This document shows, one piece after another, positions 8,950 to 17,488 of a stretch of DNA of 64,000 bases. How positions within the stretch are numbered: position 1 is the stretch's first letter; each line of letters begins with the position of its first letter. The notes beneath the pieces were generated by a model, which saw only the letters and a program-made list of their open reading frames with translations, made no database searches and was not told the DNA's origin. The position numbers and the translations under genes are program-made. This stretch comes from Leptospira koniambonensis (GTDB taxonomy: Bacteria > Spirochaetota > Leptospiria > Leptospirales > Leptospiraceae): NCBI RefSeq assembly GCF_004769555.1, contig NZ_RQFY01000012.1:401384-465383 (forward strand). The letters run 5' to 3'.

Positions 8950-9232
8950 GGACAAGATATAAATAATCTTAAATTAGATAGAACGCAGGCCGGAGCGGTA
9001 GGAGTTTTTGGCGGGACACATGAAGACGGCGGAGACGGATTGTTTGGATAGACAAGACCAATGCAAATTGGAATCGTAGTGGCCAACATTATTTCTTAGT
9101 CTTCTGGAATGAAGCTAAGGGGCTTATCGAACGATGGACCATAATAATGGCGACTATCACGATAAACCATTGACCGAAATGATCTTTAAACAGTTTCGCA
9201 AGATTACATACTTCAAAATGAATTCAAAGTAA
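8950..9232 (+). pseudogene. Frameshifted remnant of an unknown gene
   Basis: Three consecutive frames carry protein-like sequence but none is complete. The first, ending in TAG at 9049-9051, reads AGAVGVFGGTHEDGGDG. The second, from about 9041, reads NWNRSGQHYFLVFWNEAKG and stops at 9170-9172. The third, from an ATG at 9134 to TAA at 9230-9232, reads HNNGDYHDKPLTEMIFKQF. The joins fit single-base frameshifts in one former coding end. The following lipoprotein starts 15 bases later. The composition (Gly-rich, then aromatic-rich) would suit the tip of a secreted effector, but no family is recognised. Confidence 0.5.
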
Positions 9233-9247
9233 GGAAAAGAAAACATA

Positions 9248-9772
9248 ATGAAAAGAACTGTGATTAGTTTTATTGTAATTAGTTTATTTGCGAATTGTGG
9301 CTGTAAGAAAGTGAAGGAAGAGGAAAAACAAAATTCTTCATTTGAAGGGGTTTATGTTACTTCGGGGAATGCAGAGTTCGGTGCCTTAATAGGAAATCGT
9401 TCTTCGAAATATTATAAGTTTTGCATGAACGTCTTAAGTTCCAATGCGCTTGAAGTTGGTTATCTGGAGAATAAAGTTCAAATGGCCTGGGAAAAACTTG
9501 AGGAAGGCAAATACAAAGTTAGCTATCAAGGCAAGGAGGTTTTCTTGTATGATAATGGGAGCAAATATGGAGAGCTTCCAAATAGTTTATTTCTACTAAG
9601 TTTAAAGAAGGAAAAGCCGTTAGAGAAAAATACTGATGATTATTCGCAAGTCACCAAAGTTTCAAATTATGTTTCGTTAGATGATTGTATTGAGGCTGTT
9701 AAGACTGATTTGGATAATGTATATCAAAATCCCGCCCCTGGTCCGGAAAATAACTGGGGTAAAGATAAATAG
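9248..9772 (+). CDS. Small lipoprotein, unknown function
   Basis: 174 residues beginning with a lipoprotein signal (MKRTVISFIVISLFANC, lipidation at Cys17 or Cys19). An AAGGAAAAG ribosome-binding site precedes the ATG. The body contains FEGVYVTSG, a central KFCMNV and a C-terminal SLDDCIEAV, an arrangement like that of the lipoprotein at 7828-8346, suggesting distant paralogy. It ends in a Pro/Gly/Asn-rich tail. The broken membrane-protein gene that follows begins in the same frame just after the stop codon. Function unknown. Confidence 0.75.
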   Translation: MKRTVISFIVISLFANCGCKKVKEEEKQNSSFEGVYVTSGNAEFGALIGNRSSKYYKFCMNVLSSNALEVGYLENKVQMAWEKLEEGKYKVSYQGKEVFLYDNGSKYGELPNSLFLLSLKKEKPLEKNTDDYSQVTKVSNYVSLDDCIEAVKTDLDNVYQNPAPGPENNWGKDK

Positions 9773-9796
9773 GAAAGCTCAGCGTATTTTCTAAAT

Positions 9797-10234
9797 CTGA
9801 AATATATCTTACGAACTACCTTATTTCTTTTAGTCGGAATAATTGGATATCTCAGTTTACTACTTTATAAAAGTACCAAGTTACAGGATGAGGTCGAGTT
9901 TCATAAGTTAGGAGCTCCTCTTCCAAATGGAGATAGGATAGATTTTTTATCCTTAAGCGCCCTAAAAGCGTATTCAGTGGCTATGGATATTATTTTGCGG
10001 TTAAGAGACCCAATGATGCGATTCCTTTTGTTCAGAAATACTTACCTATCTTAGATTCAGAGAAAGACAAATTCGACAATATCGAAGATCTAACAGAATG
10101 TGGGCAGGATGCCTATGTCCTTACATTAAAGGCAGAACAAACTTTGAGTTATAATAAATTTAATATCTTCGATGTAATCCCTCAAGAAACGGATGAGAAA
10201 GGGCTTGCGGTTTGTAAAAGAGGACGCGGATAAT
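9797..10234 (+). pseudogene. Broken paralogue of the membrane protein at 8380-8817
   Basis: Reading from CTG at 9797 gives N-L-K-Y followed by a membrane segment (TLFLLVGIIGYLSLLLY) and continues to about 9970. The frame must then move back one base, and it continues with GYYFAVKRPNDAIPFVQKY, KYLPILDSEKDKFDNI, a LTECGQDAYVLTL block and KFNIFD, stopping at TAA 10232-10234. These blocks match in order those of the gene at 8380-8817. Two lesions are visible: CTG in place of the ATG, and a one-base loss near 9963-9972 beside an AAAA run. A sequencing error could explain the frameshift but not the start. Confidence 0.8.
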
Positions 10235-10277
10235 TCCACAGATAACGTTTTAGGTATAAGTCGTGCGCTTATAAACC

Positions 10278-10478
10278 GAGACGATTCGGAAATGGGATGA
10301 CATTGTTTTAACTACCATTCCAGATATAAAGATGTTAAAGGATATCATTGATATAAGGACGAAGATCCCAGTATCTACTTTTGGTTGTGAGTTAGAATGC
10401 CTTGTTTTCAAAAACTATAAACCGAAGAATATCTCGTTGGATAAATGGATAGAGATTAAGGGATGGTTTAAGCCGTGA
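10278..10478 (+). pseudogene. Truncated frame, 3' end of an unknown gene
   Basis: An open frame with no convincing start runs from the stop codon at about 10276-10278 to TGA at 10476-10478. It encodes KWDDIVLTTIPDIKMLKDII and later TFGCELECLVFKNYKPKN. An internal ATG at 10332 would give only 48 residues. The TGA overlaps the GTG start of the next gene in the arrangement GTGA, which implies that the two were once translated as a coupled pair. The 5' part of the gene appears lost. No family recognised. Confidence 0.45.
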
Positions 10479-10978
10479 ATCCACTTAGAAGCGAAGTAGA
10501 AAAATTTAAAGATATAGTAGTTTTTCGGGAATTTGTTAAAACCTTTTCTCTCAATTTTTTCTACGATGAATGGTATCTTTACGTATTTAATGAGCATATT
10601 CTGCTTCGGATTTATACTGAATATGGAGAACCATTTTGGGAAGTGTTTAATATCCCCAAAAGAAAAATGAGTGAATTAGCGAAGTTTATGAAAGAAAAGT
10701 ATTTAAGTTTGGAAAAAGCGAGAGAAATCTATTACAGTTACGAAAAAGACCTTCCGAGCGAGGGGCTGGTCGAAAATCGCATTTTTCTAATTTGGCTCTA
10801 TACAAATATTCGGATAATAACAGAATCTATTCATGATCTATTCGAAGAATCCTCATACGAGAAATATAATGAAGAATTTACTCCTATTTATTTTACTACT
10901 GAACAAAAAATCAAGGCAGCTATGATTATACATGGATATGGAGATTACGTATCGCACTGGAAGGGCAAGGATGATTAG
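10475..10978 (+). CDS. Hypothetical 167-residue protein
   Basis: A soluble protein rich in aromatic and charged residues, starting at GTG 10475 in a four-base overlap with the upstream frame. Visible blocks are YLYVFNEHILLRIYTEYGEP, ending in WEVFNIPKRKMSELAKF, and IFLIWLYTNIRIITESIHDL. There is no signal peptide. Its size and translational coupling to a truncated frame would suit an immunity or antitoxin-like partner, but this is inference. A terminator follows at 10994-11023. Confidence 0.65.
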   Translation: MNPLRSEVEKFKDIVVFREFVKTFSLNFFYDEWYLYVFNEHILLRIYTEYGEPFWEVFNIPKRKMSELAKFMKEKYLSLEKAREIYYSYEKDLPSEGLVENRIFLIWLYTNIRIITESIHDLFEESSYEKYNEEFTPIYFTTEQKIKAAMIIHGYGDYVSHWKGKDD

Positions 10979-10993
10979 GGTAAATTCAAACGG

Positions 10994-11023
10994 AAACCCA
11001 GCTTTGGCTGGGTTTCTTGTTTA
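10994..11023 (+). terminator. Rho-independent terminator
   Basis: Perfect nine-base stem AAACCCAGC (10996-11004) with GCTGGGTTT and a TTTG loop, followed by CTTGTTTA. It ends the 10475-10978 transcription unit and isolates the nuclease-like gene at 11154. Confidence 0.85.
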
Positions 11024-11153
11024 ATGGGGAACGTATTACAAATTTTAAAATGGTAGAAATGCTAAAATAAATAAAATATACAATATTCGAAATCTAGAAA
11101 TTAAAAAACCGTTAATAATGAGAATTCTGACTCCGAATTAATAAATAGCCATT

Positions 11154-12152
11154 ATGAATCAGAAAAACCTAAAGAACCTCACTGACGAAATAAAAGATGT
11201 GTATGAATCGTTAAAGTCTGATATGTCTTCCGGCGGAAATTCCTTAATCTTAGAAGCAAATCGAAAAATAGGTAAGTTGTTAGTTAAGACGGAAAAAGGT
11301 TTAGGTGACAAAGAAAAAGAAAGCGGGAGTTGGATTAAAGGGATTTCAAAAGAGCTCAAGAAAACTATTCAAAAAGGTTTTTCTGAAAGAATGTTATTTT
11401 ACGTATATAAGTTTTATCAAGTATATGGAGATTCTAAGTTAAGTCCTAAATTAAGTTGGAGCCATTATAGATCACTTGCTTCTATTTCGGATGATTCTAT
11501 TCGCAAGAAATTAGAAATAGAATCCATTAAAAATAATTGGAATAGAGATGAGTTAGCAATGAGAATTCGCGAAGCCGGAGAACTTCGCCAAGCTCGGGTG
11601 ATCCGTTGGAAAAGGCCAAGCGGAGAACTATTTCATTACAAAGTTAGAGAAATGAATCAGAATCCTAAATCATATTCATTAGATTTAGGATTCTATATCT
11701 ATCATAACTTAGAAAAAGGTAAGAGATACAAAGAGGGTGAAGTATATAAGGTATCTAATATTCGAAATAACTGGAAACTTACCAAAACGAATATTCCAAT
11801 ATCTGCAACGTATTGCTACTCCGGTGAAATTGAAAGAGTGATAGATGGGGATACTCTCTTAGTGCGTATAGATCTTGGATTTGAGAAGGAAATACGTCAG
11901 AGGATACGACTTTCAGGGGTATGGGCTTTGGAGCTTGATTCAGAGGAAGGTAAAAGTTCATTTCATCAGCTATCTAAGAAATTACCTACAGGTACAAAGG
12001 TCATCGTGAAAACGAAAACTAAAGACATTTACGGAAGATATGTAGGAGATGTGCTTTATTCAAATATAAGAGATGTAGATATATTTAGAGAAGGAATCTA
12101 TCTAAACGAAGAACTATCCTTAAATGAAAATCTTCAAGAAGTAACAAAGTAG
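11154..12152 (+). CDS. DUF1016-like N-terminal domain fused to a staphylococcal-nuclease-like domain
   Basis: 332 residues in two parts. Residues 1-145 resemble the DUF1016 (YhcG) N-terminal domain: a helical start, then LSWSHYRSLASISDDSIR and NNWNRDELAMRIRE. In usual YhcG proteins this precedes a PDDEXK nuclease. Here residues about 220-325 look like a thermonuclease (SNase) fold instead: ERVIDGDTLLVRI (Asp231 and Asp233), IRLSGVWALE (Arg252 and Glu260) and KDIYGRYVGD (Arg295), matching the catalytic Arg35, Glu43 and Arg87 of staphylococcal nuclease. The Asp expected at the Asp40 position is Trp257, so metal binding may be altered. No signal peptide, so it acts in the cytosol. It stands alone in the accessory stretch. 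Confidence 0.75.
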   Translation: MNQKNLKNLTDEIKDVYESLKSDMSSGGNSLILEANRKIGKLLVKTEKGLGDKEKESGSWIKGISKELKKTIQKGFSERMLFYVYKFYQVYGDSKLSPKLSWSHYRSLASISDDSIRKKLEIESIKNNWNRDELAMRIREAGELRQARVIRWKRPSGELFHYKVREMNQNPKSYSLDLGFYIYHNLEKGKRYKEGEVYKVSNIRNNWKLTKTNIPISATYCYSGEIERVIDGDTLLVRIDLGFEKEIRQRIRLSGVWALELDSEEGKSSFHQLSKKLPTGTKVIVKTKTKDIYGRYVGDVLYSNIRDVDIFREGIYLNEELSLNENLQEVTK

Positions 12153-12222
12153 AATTGACGATGTATTAACATCATATAATCTTTAGTGAATTCATACTTT
12201 TTTAAGTAAGAATAGGCTTCCG

Positions 12223-12237
12223 TGCACCGGCGGTGCA
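12223..12237. repeat. Short perfect hairpin TGCACC/GGTGCA
   Basis: TGCACC and GGTGCA flank a GGC loop about 70 bases downstream of the nuclease-fusion stop codon. There is no T-run after it on the plus strand, so it is not a standard terminator. Confidence 0.45.
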
Positions 12238-12742
12238 AAGTGAGCTAAAAAAGTCCTTTTAGAACGATTTTCTAAGAAAGAAGGATCAGACTTAGAAGAG
12301 AAAGATCTGAAAGTAGAATCTACCCTTAGCGTCTTTGCGGCTCTGCGTGAGAAAAATGAATGCAATTGAGTCTCACATGGAGGCTTGGAATAGAAGAAAA
12401 AATCCTACTTTCACAACCCGCGAAGGATCGCAGCGGAAATCCGGCGATGCACCATCGTAATAATACTGAGCACTAAATTATAAAACCTTTATGGTGCTTC
12501 GCTGATTGAAGCGTAGAGCCTGACCCGAGTGTAGTAAGCTGAGTATGTCCTCGATAAACGCCTCCGGCTATCTCGGACTCGCTCGCTTCCTATGGGGTGC
12601 TCGCGAGGGACGCGGCCAGAAAAAACACTTAACTGGAGAGTTTGACTCCAGGTTGGAGAGCCCTCCCAAACATTTCTTAACTGTTTGCTCTGCATTTTGT
12701 CCTGGACGATTTCCGGTAAATCGTTAAAAGATATCCAACTCT
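12238..12742. other. Gene-free stretch with repeat-like GC-rich sequence
   Basis: No supported gene. From 12325 to 12356 the words TTAGCGTCTTTGCGG and CTCTGCGTGAGAAA match the dispersed palindromic repeat family. From about 12495 to 12620 the sequence is GC-rich and full of short inverted words (GCTTCGCTGATTGAAGC, CTCGGACTCGCTCGC), unlike the AT-rich genes to the left. Open frames on either strand here have no ribosome-binding sites and no recognisable product. Confidence 0.6.
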
Positions 12743-14779
12743 ATGGGAATTTTCTCCAAAAAGGGTCCGTTCTATCTTCTGGCGGTATTCTTATTTTTCG
12801 GGTTTTGTACACCTTCTCCTAAAAAAGGTTTATTAGAGAATGGTGTTATAGATTGGGAAAAATCTCTAGAACAGGGAAAATGTTTCCGAATGACTGGAGA
12901 TTGGAAGTTTGCATGGTTGGGTGCGATTCCTGATACAAATCTTCCCAAAGAGCCTGAAGAATTTTCTACAACTGTTGTCCCTGGCAGCTGGACTAAACAT
13001 GATTGGCCTGGTTCTGATGAGGGTGAATTTCCTAAATACGGAAAAGCGTTGTATAGAGTGGACTTAGTCTCTTCTACCCCTGTAGAAAGTTTACATTTAG
13101 TTTCTTATGACCAGGGAACAAATTATAGAATTTTATTTAACGGAAAAATAATCAATGAAGTGGGGAAGGTAGGAGATCCAACAGAAGATGGGCTCGAACT
13201 TAGGACTAGTTATTCTATTCTTCCTGCATGGCAAGGAACAGCACATCTTGATTTTGAAATTTCAAATTATCAGTATAGAAAAGGAGGGCTTTGGAAACCT
13301 CCCATCTTAGGCACTGCAGAATGTGTAAGCCGCTATTATATGGATAGAAGGGACTTAGAAGGAATACTCTGCGGAGGACTTTTCTTCTTAGGTCTATTTC
13401 ATATTTTTGTATCAGTTTTTTATAAAAAAGATTCTTCTGCTTTGATACTAGGAATTCTTTCCATCACTGTCGGACTCAGATTATATTCCACTGGAGTTAG
13501 ATTATTCCCTGAACATTTTTTGGTCGGGCCTGAAATATATCTTAGGACTGAATTTATCTCCTGGTTTATGGGAATGCCTTTGGCTCAGCACTTTTTATTG
13601 GAAGTGTTCCCTATGAACTTTGGAAAAAAATTCCTGAAGTTAGGATATATTTTTGCTGGAATATTTACACTCATTACTTTGTTCACTGGACCTGCTATCT
13701 ATTCGTATTTGATCAATCCTTCTTATCTACTCTTTGTATTTAACGGTGTCTGTTCTCTTATTGTTTTAGCAAAAGCAGTTTCTCAGAAAATGCCAGGGGC
13801 TTATATTTATCTCACAGGTTTTATCTTCCTTCTATTCTTCATGACAAGTGAGATATTATTCCATGCAGAAATCTTAGATTCTTGGGAATTGAGCGGTATC
13901 GGAGTCGGAATATTCGTACTTGGAAATTCTCTTTCTTTATCCAGCAAAATGTTAAGTGGATTCAGAGAAAGAGAGAAGGTCCAAGAGATACTAAATACAA
14001 ATTTGGAAGAGCTGGTACGAAAAAGGACCAGGGAATTAGAATTTGCAAGAGATGAGGCGGAGGCAGCCAATAAAGCAAAAAGTGAATTTTTGATCAATGT
14101 GGACCATGAGGTCCGCACTCCAATGAATGGGATCATGGGAATCACTCAGATGTTGCTGGATTCTGATATCAAACCAGAACATCAGGAAATGTTGGAGTTA
14201 CTCAAAAGAAGTGGGGATGCAATGATGGTAATCCTTGGCTCCATGTTAGATGCTTCCAGTTTAGAAAAAGGTACATTATATCTTTTGAATAAACGTTTCA
14301 GTCTTAGGGCTTCTATTTATGAAGCTGCCATGAGGGTAGAAGACAAGATCCGCAGAAAAAATCTGGATTTCAGTGTGACTCTTGCTGATAACCTTCCCGA
14401 AATTGTAGAAGGTGACGAAGAAAGATTTAAAACAATGCTTTTGGTCCTTCTTGAGAATGCAGAGAAGTTCACAATAAAAGGATTCGTCAAACTTATAGGG
14501 GAAAAGGTCCAGGATAATAATCTGGATTATCGGCTTAGATTTAGGGTCCAAGATTCAGGCATAGGAATTCCGGAAGATAAACTCAGTTCTATATTCAATC
14601 CATTCCAACAGGTGGATTCTGGGGTAACAAAACCTTTCCAAGGAGCAGGGCTTGGCCTGGCACTTTGTAAGGCTTTGGCCCAGAAAATGGATGGGGATAT
14701 TTCTGTCCAAAGTGTGAGAGACAAGGGTTCCGAATTCATACTGGAAATCTCACTATCTAAACCGGAAATCCAATCTTGA
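12743..14779 (+). CDS. 7TM-DISM sensor histidine kinase
   Basis: A 678-residue membrane histidine kinase. The N-terminus has a signal segment with a lipobox-like GFC (Cys22), followed by a beta-rich extracellular domain of the 7TMR-DISMED2 type (about residues 50-190, starting near [10 protein letters not shown]) and seven hydrophobic helices (about 200-410). A coiled linker leads to HisKA with the H-box [15 protein letters not shown] (phosphorylated His near residue 455). The ATPase domain has LLENAEKFT (N-box), [15 protein letters not shown] and [13 protein letters not shown]. No receiver is fused and no response regulator is adjacent. Such receptors sense extracellular ligands, often carbohydrates, but the ligand here is unknown. 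Confidence 0.92.
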   Translation: MGIFSKKGPFYLLAVFLFFGFCTPSPKKGLLENGVIDWEKSLEQGKCFRMTGDWKFAWLGAIPDTNLPKEPEEFSTTVVPGSWTKHDWPGSDEGEFPKYGKALYRVDLVSSTPVESLHLVSYDQGTNYRILFNGKIINEVGKVGDPTEDGLELRTSYSILPAWQGTAHLDFEISNYQYRKGGLWKPPILGTAECVSRYYMDRRDLEGILCGGLFFLGLFHIFVSVFYKKDSSALILGILSITVGLRLYSTGVRLFPEHFLVGPEIYLRTEFISWFMGMPLAQHFLLEVFPMNFGKKFLKLGYIFAGIFTLITLFTGPAIYSYLINPSYLLFVFNGVCSLIVLAKAVSQKMPGAYIYLTGFIFLLFFMTSEILFHAEILDSWELSGIGVGIFVLGNSLSLSSKMLSGFREREKVQEILNTNLEELVRKRTRELEFARDEAEAANKAKSEFLINVDHEVRTPMNGIMGITQMLLDSDIKPEHQEMLELLKRSGDAMMVILGSMLDASSLEKGTLYLLNKRFSLRASIYEAAMRVEDKIRRKNLDFSVTLADNLPEIVEGDEERFKTMLLVLLENAEKFTIKGFVKLIGEKVQDNNLDYRLRFRVQDSGIGIPEDKLSSIFNPFQQVDSGVTKPFQGAGLGLALCKALAQKMDGDISVQSVRDKGSEFILEISLSKPEIQS

Positions 14780-14816
14780 CATAAGATTTCCACCTTCCAA
14801 GCTGGGTCCAAACTAT

Positions 14817-16601
14817 ATGGGAAGGATCCAAGAACTCAGTCCGGAATTAATCAACCAAATCGCCGCAGGCGAGGTGATAGAATCTGCTCACTCCGTCCTG
14901 AAAGAAATGATGGAGAACTCAGTGGATGCAGGTGCAGACACGATCGAAGTCGAATCCAGAGATGGAGGATTGACCTCTCTTCTTCTTTCGGATAATGGCT
15001 CCGGAATAATAGAAGAGGATATCCCTCTTGCAATCCAAAGACATGCCACAAGTAAGATCCGTACATTAAAAGATCTTGAATTAGTTTCTTCTTATGGATT
15101 CAGGGGAGAAGCATTGGCATCTATTGCCTCCGTTTCCAAACTTACGATTGAAACTGGGACGGGACTTCCTACTGCTTGGAAGGTAAGGGCAGAAAAAGGA
15201 CAAATCCTTTCCAAAGAATCCATCCCAGGTTTTCAAGGAACTAAGATCCTGGTTGAGGATCTATTCTATAATACTCCAGTCAGAAGAAAGTTTTTAAAAT
15301 CAGTTCGTTCAGAAGATAAAAAGATCCGTGACAAAGTAACCGTCCAGGCTCTTGCAAGAGAAGATATCCGATTTAGATTTGTTCAGGATCATAAAGAGAT
15401 ATATAGACTTCCTCCCAAAAATAAAAGAGAAAGGATCATAGATCTATTCGGAGAAAATTTCAGGGATCATTTGTTGGAGGTCCAACTGGAAAGAAAAGGT
15501 TGGAAGGCGACCGGTTATATCAGCGATCCTGATTTTTATAAATCCAATCGAACCGGACAATTCATATTCGTGAACGGAAGACCAGTAGAGATCAAATATT
15601 CTTCTCATCTATTGAAAAAATGTTATGATGAACTTCTTCCTCCGAACGCTCATCCATACTGCTTTTTATTTTTTGAAGTAGATCCAGAATCCATAGATGT
15701 AAACGTTCATCCTGCTAAAAAAGAGATCCGCTTCCTGGACGAAGAAGGATTTAACACATTCTTCTTGCAGCTGATCCAGAAAGAACTTAGATCCAGCACT
15801 CCTGTCAGCTTTTTAGAATTAAAAAATAGGCTTTTAAGACCTGAACCTAAAAAGATGGAATCTACATTATATTCCTTTTCTGGTTCTTCTTCCTCCGGAA
15901 CGGAACAACATCTTTTAGGAGGAGCACTTTACGAAGAAGTAAAACATTCTCCTTCTTTTCCTGTAGAAGCAGTTGGTCCTGGCTCAAGGTTAGATGATCT
16001 AACTGATATGCCGATCAAACATTCTGAATTTATTCCTAAAAAACATTTCGGACTCTTATTTGAAACGTTTATCTTGGCAGAAGGTGAAGATGGTTTTTAT
16101 ATTATAGACCAACATACTGCCCACGAAAGGATCCGTTACGAAGAAGTATTAAGAAAACTGAAAAAGAAAAATTATGGAATACAACCTCTTTTAACTCCAG
16201 TTCGTATTCCTGTTTCTAAACAAGAAGCAGAAGATATTAAAGATAGGCTGGGAGAATACCAAGAAGTCGGCTTAAAACTAGACTCACTTGGCGAAGACAC
16301 AATGGTTCTCAGGGAAGTTCCTGGTTACTTTCTGCCCGGGCATGAAAAAGAGATCGTTCTTGATTTTTTAAATCGCACAGGTGGCAAAGAAGTTCCTGAG
16401 CCTGAGTTATATGATCTTATGGCAAAATGTGTGGCTTGTAGATCTGCAGTTAAAAAAGGGGATCAACTCTCTGATCATCTGATCGCGGAGATGCTCAACC
16501 GTTTGAGTTATTGTGAAAATCCATCTCGTTGTCCTCATGGAAGGCCCACCTTGGTCAAATTAACCAGAGAAGATCTGGAAAGAATGTTTCATCGCAGGTA
16601 A
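14817..16601 (+). CDS. mutL: DNA mismatch repair protein MutL
   Basis: A mismatch-repair coordinator, 594 residues. The N-terminal GHKL ATPase is complete: [40 protein letters not shown] and [11 protein letters not shown], followed by the transducer domain ([19 protein letters not shown]). The C-terminal domain has [12 protein letters not shown], close to the DQHA-x2-E-x4-E endonuclease motif with Thr for Ala, plus ACRSAVK and CPHGRP. This is the pattern of nicking MutL proteins from organisms lacking MutH. No mutS is adjacent. The VTT-domain gene follows after three bases. Confidence 0.97.
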   Translation: MGRIQELSPELINQIAAGEVIESAHSVLKEMMENSVDAGADTIEVESRDGGLTSLLLSDNGSGIIEEDIPLAIQRHATSKIRTLKDLELVSSYGFRGEALASIASVSKLTIETGTGLPTAWKVRAEKGQILSKESIPGFQGTKILVEDLFYNTPVRRKFLKSVRSEDKKIRDKVTVQALAREDIRFRFVQDHKEIYRLPPKNKRERIIDLFGENFRDHLLEVQLERKGWKATGYISDPDFYKSNRTGQFIFVNGRPVEIKYSSHLLKKCYDELLPPNAHPYCFLFFEVDPESIDVNVHPAKKEIRFLDEEGFNTFFLQLIQKELRSSTPVSFLELKNRLLRPEPKKMESTLYSFSGSSSSGTEQHLLGGALYEEVKHSPSFPVEAVGPGSRLDDLTDMPIKHSEFIPKKHFGLLFETFILAEGEDGFYIIDQHTAHERIRYEEVLRKLKKKNYGIQPLLTPVRIPVSKQEAEDIKDRLGEYQEVGLKLDSLGEDTMVLREVPGYFLPGHEKEIVLDFLNRTGGKEVPEPELYDLMAKCVACRSAVKKGDQLSDHLIAEMLNRLSYCENPSRCPHGRPTLVKLTREDLERMFHRR

Positions 16602-16604
16602 AAT

Positions 16605-17201
16605 TTGAAAACAGAGTCCCAAGAACTTAAAAACTCCACAGAAAATGTAATCTCCACCTTGGTTAGACAAACATTGATCGCAAGTGTGATCTTGTTACTC
16701 GTTGTACTCGTTCTTGCAAGATTTTTTAATGAAAGAGTCACTCAGGTTGCCGGTCTCTTTTTGAATTACACCGGGGTATGGGGAGTCGGGCTTTCTATAT
16801 TTGTTGCGGATTCGGTGCACGTATTCTTTCCTCCAGATACATTTTTGATCTTGGCAGTTGCTGCAAAGATGCCTGATTTTTGGGTAATCTTCTTTGCATC
16901 CGTTGGGTCTTTACTTGCTGGGGGATGTTCCTACTCGCAAGGAAGATTCCTTCTTCCTAAGTTAACTATATTTACTAAGTTCATTCGGAACCATGAAGAG
17001 AAGTTAGAAGGATATGTAAAAAGATTCGGGTTCTGGGCAGTGGTTCTTGCTGCTCTCACTCCATTGCCATATTCCTGGACCTCAGTGGCAGCAGGTGCAA
17101 TGAAGATGAGACTTGATCTTTTTTTCTCGGCTGCACTTTTTAGGATCCCCCGTTTTATTCTATATTACTATCTAATAAAGGGCGGATGGATCGGGATCTA
17201 A
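16605..17201 (+). CDS. VTT (SNARE-associated)/YqaA-type membrane protein
   Basis: 198 residues starting at TTG three bases after mutL. The protein has an N-terminal helix (about 22-43), a hydrophobic core with FPPDTFLILAVA and GSLLAGGCSYSQGRFLLP, a KRFGFWAVVLAALTPLPYSW segment and a C-terminal helix. This is the VTT-domain pattern of DedA/YqaA proteins, which are thought to move lipids across the inner membrane or use proton motive force. The substrate is not known. The start codon is supported by AGGT a few bases upstream and by the lack of a good ATG. Confidence 0.82.
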   Translation: MKTESQELKNSTENVISTLVRQTLIASVILLLVVLVLARFFNERVTQVAGLFLNYTGVWGVGLSIFVADSVHVFFPPDTFLILAVAAKMPDFWVIFFASVGSLLAGGCSYSQGRFLLPKLTIFTKFIRNHEEKLEGYVKRFGFWAVVLAALTPLPYSWTSVAAGAMKMRLDLFFSAALFRIPRFILYYYLIKGGWIGI

Positions 17202-17248
17202 ACATTCGGATTGACTCTAGGTAAAAGCAAAGGTAAAAAGTTTAGATA

Positions 17249-17488
17249 ATGGACGATTCTCCCAGACTCATTCCTAAAACCAGAAAAGAACTAATCTTAG
17301 AAAATTTAGATTGGTTCGCTTTGCCAGTTCGTATCGCTGAATTGGTAGAGAATGTATTGGATGGGAAGATCAGAGAACAATCCTTAGTATGCTGCCATAG
17401 CGCCTGCGATGTATGCAATTCTACAATACGTTCCTGCATACGTAAGATCCAAAGAGAATTGGAAGAAGAACTTGGGCAGTCTATTTGA
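17249..17488 (+). CDS. Small Cys-rich hypothetical protein
   Basis: 79 residues. The N-terminal half is helical ([20 protein letters not shown]). The C-terminal half has five cysteines and one histidine in [16 protein letters not shown], which could bind a metal, followed by a charged helix. It overlaps the 5' end of rarA by 17 bases, which supports co-translation. No family is recognised. It is accepted as a real gene because of the compact cysteine cluster and its coupling to rarA. Confidence 0.6.
   Translation: MDDSPRLIPKTRKELILENLDWFALPVRIAELVENVLDGKIREQSLVCCHSACDVCNSTIRSCIRKIQRELEEELGQSI

Noticed and set aside
12489..12727. Overlapping frames on both strands
   Set aside because: They lie in the GC-rich repeat-like gap with no ribosome-binding site or protein signature.
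7602..12742. Genomic island with integrase or attachment sites
   Set aside because: The stretch is AT-rich and accessory in character, but no integrase, transposase, tRNA gene or flanking direct repeat was found.
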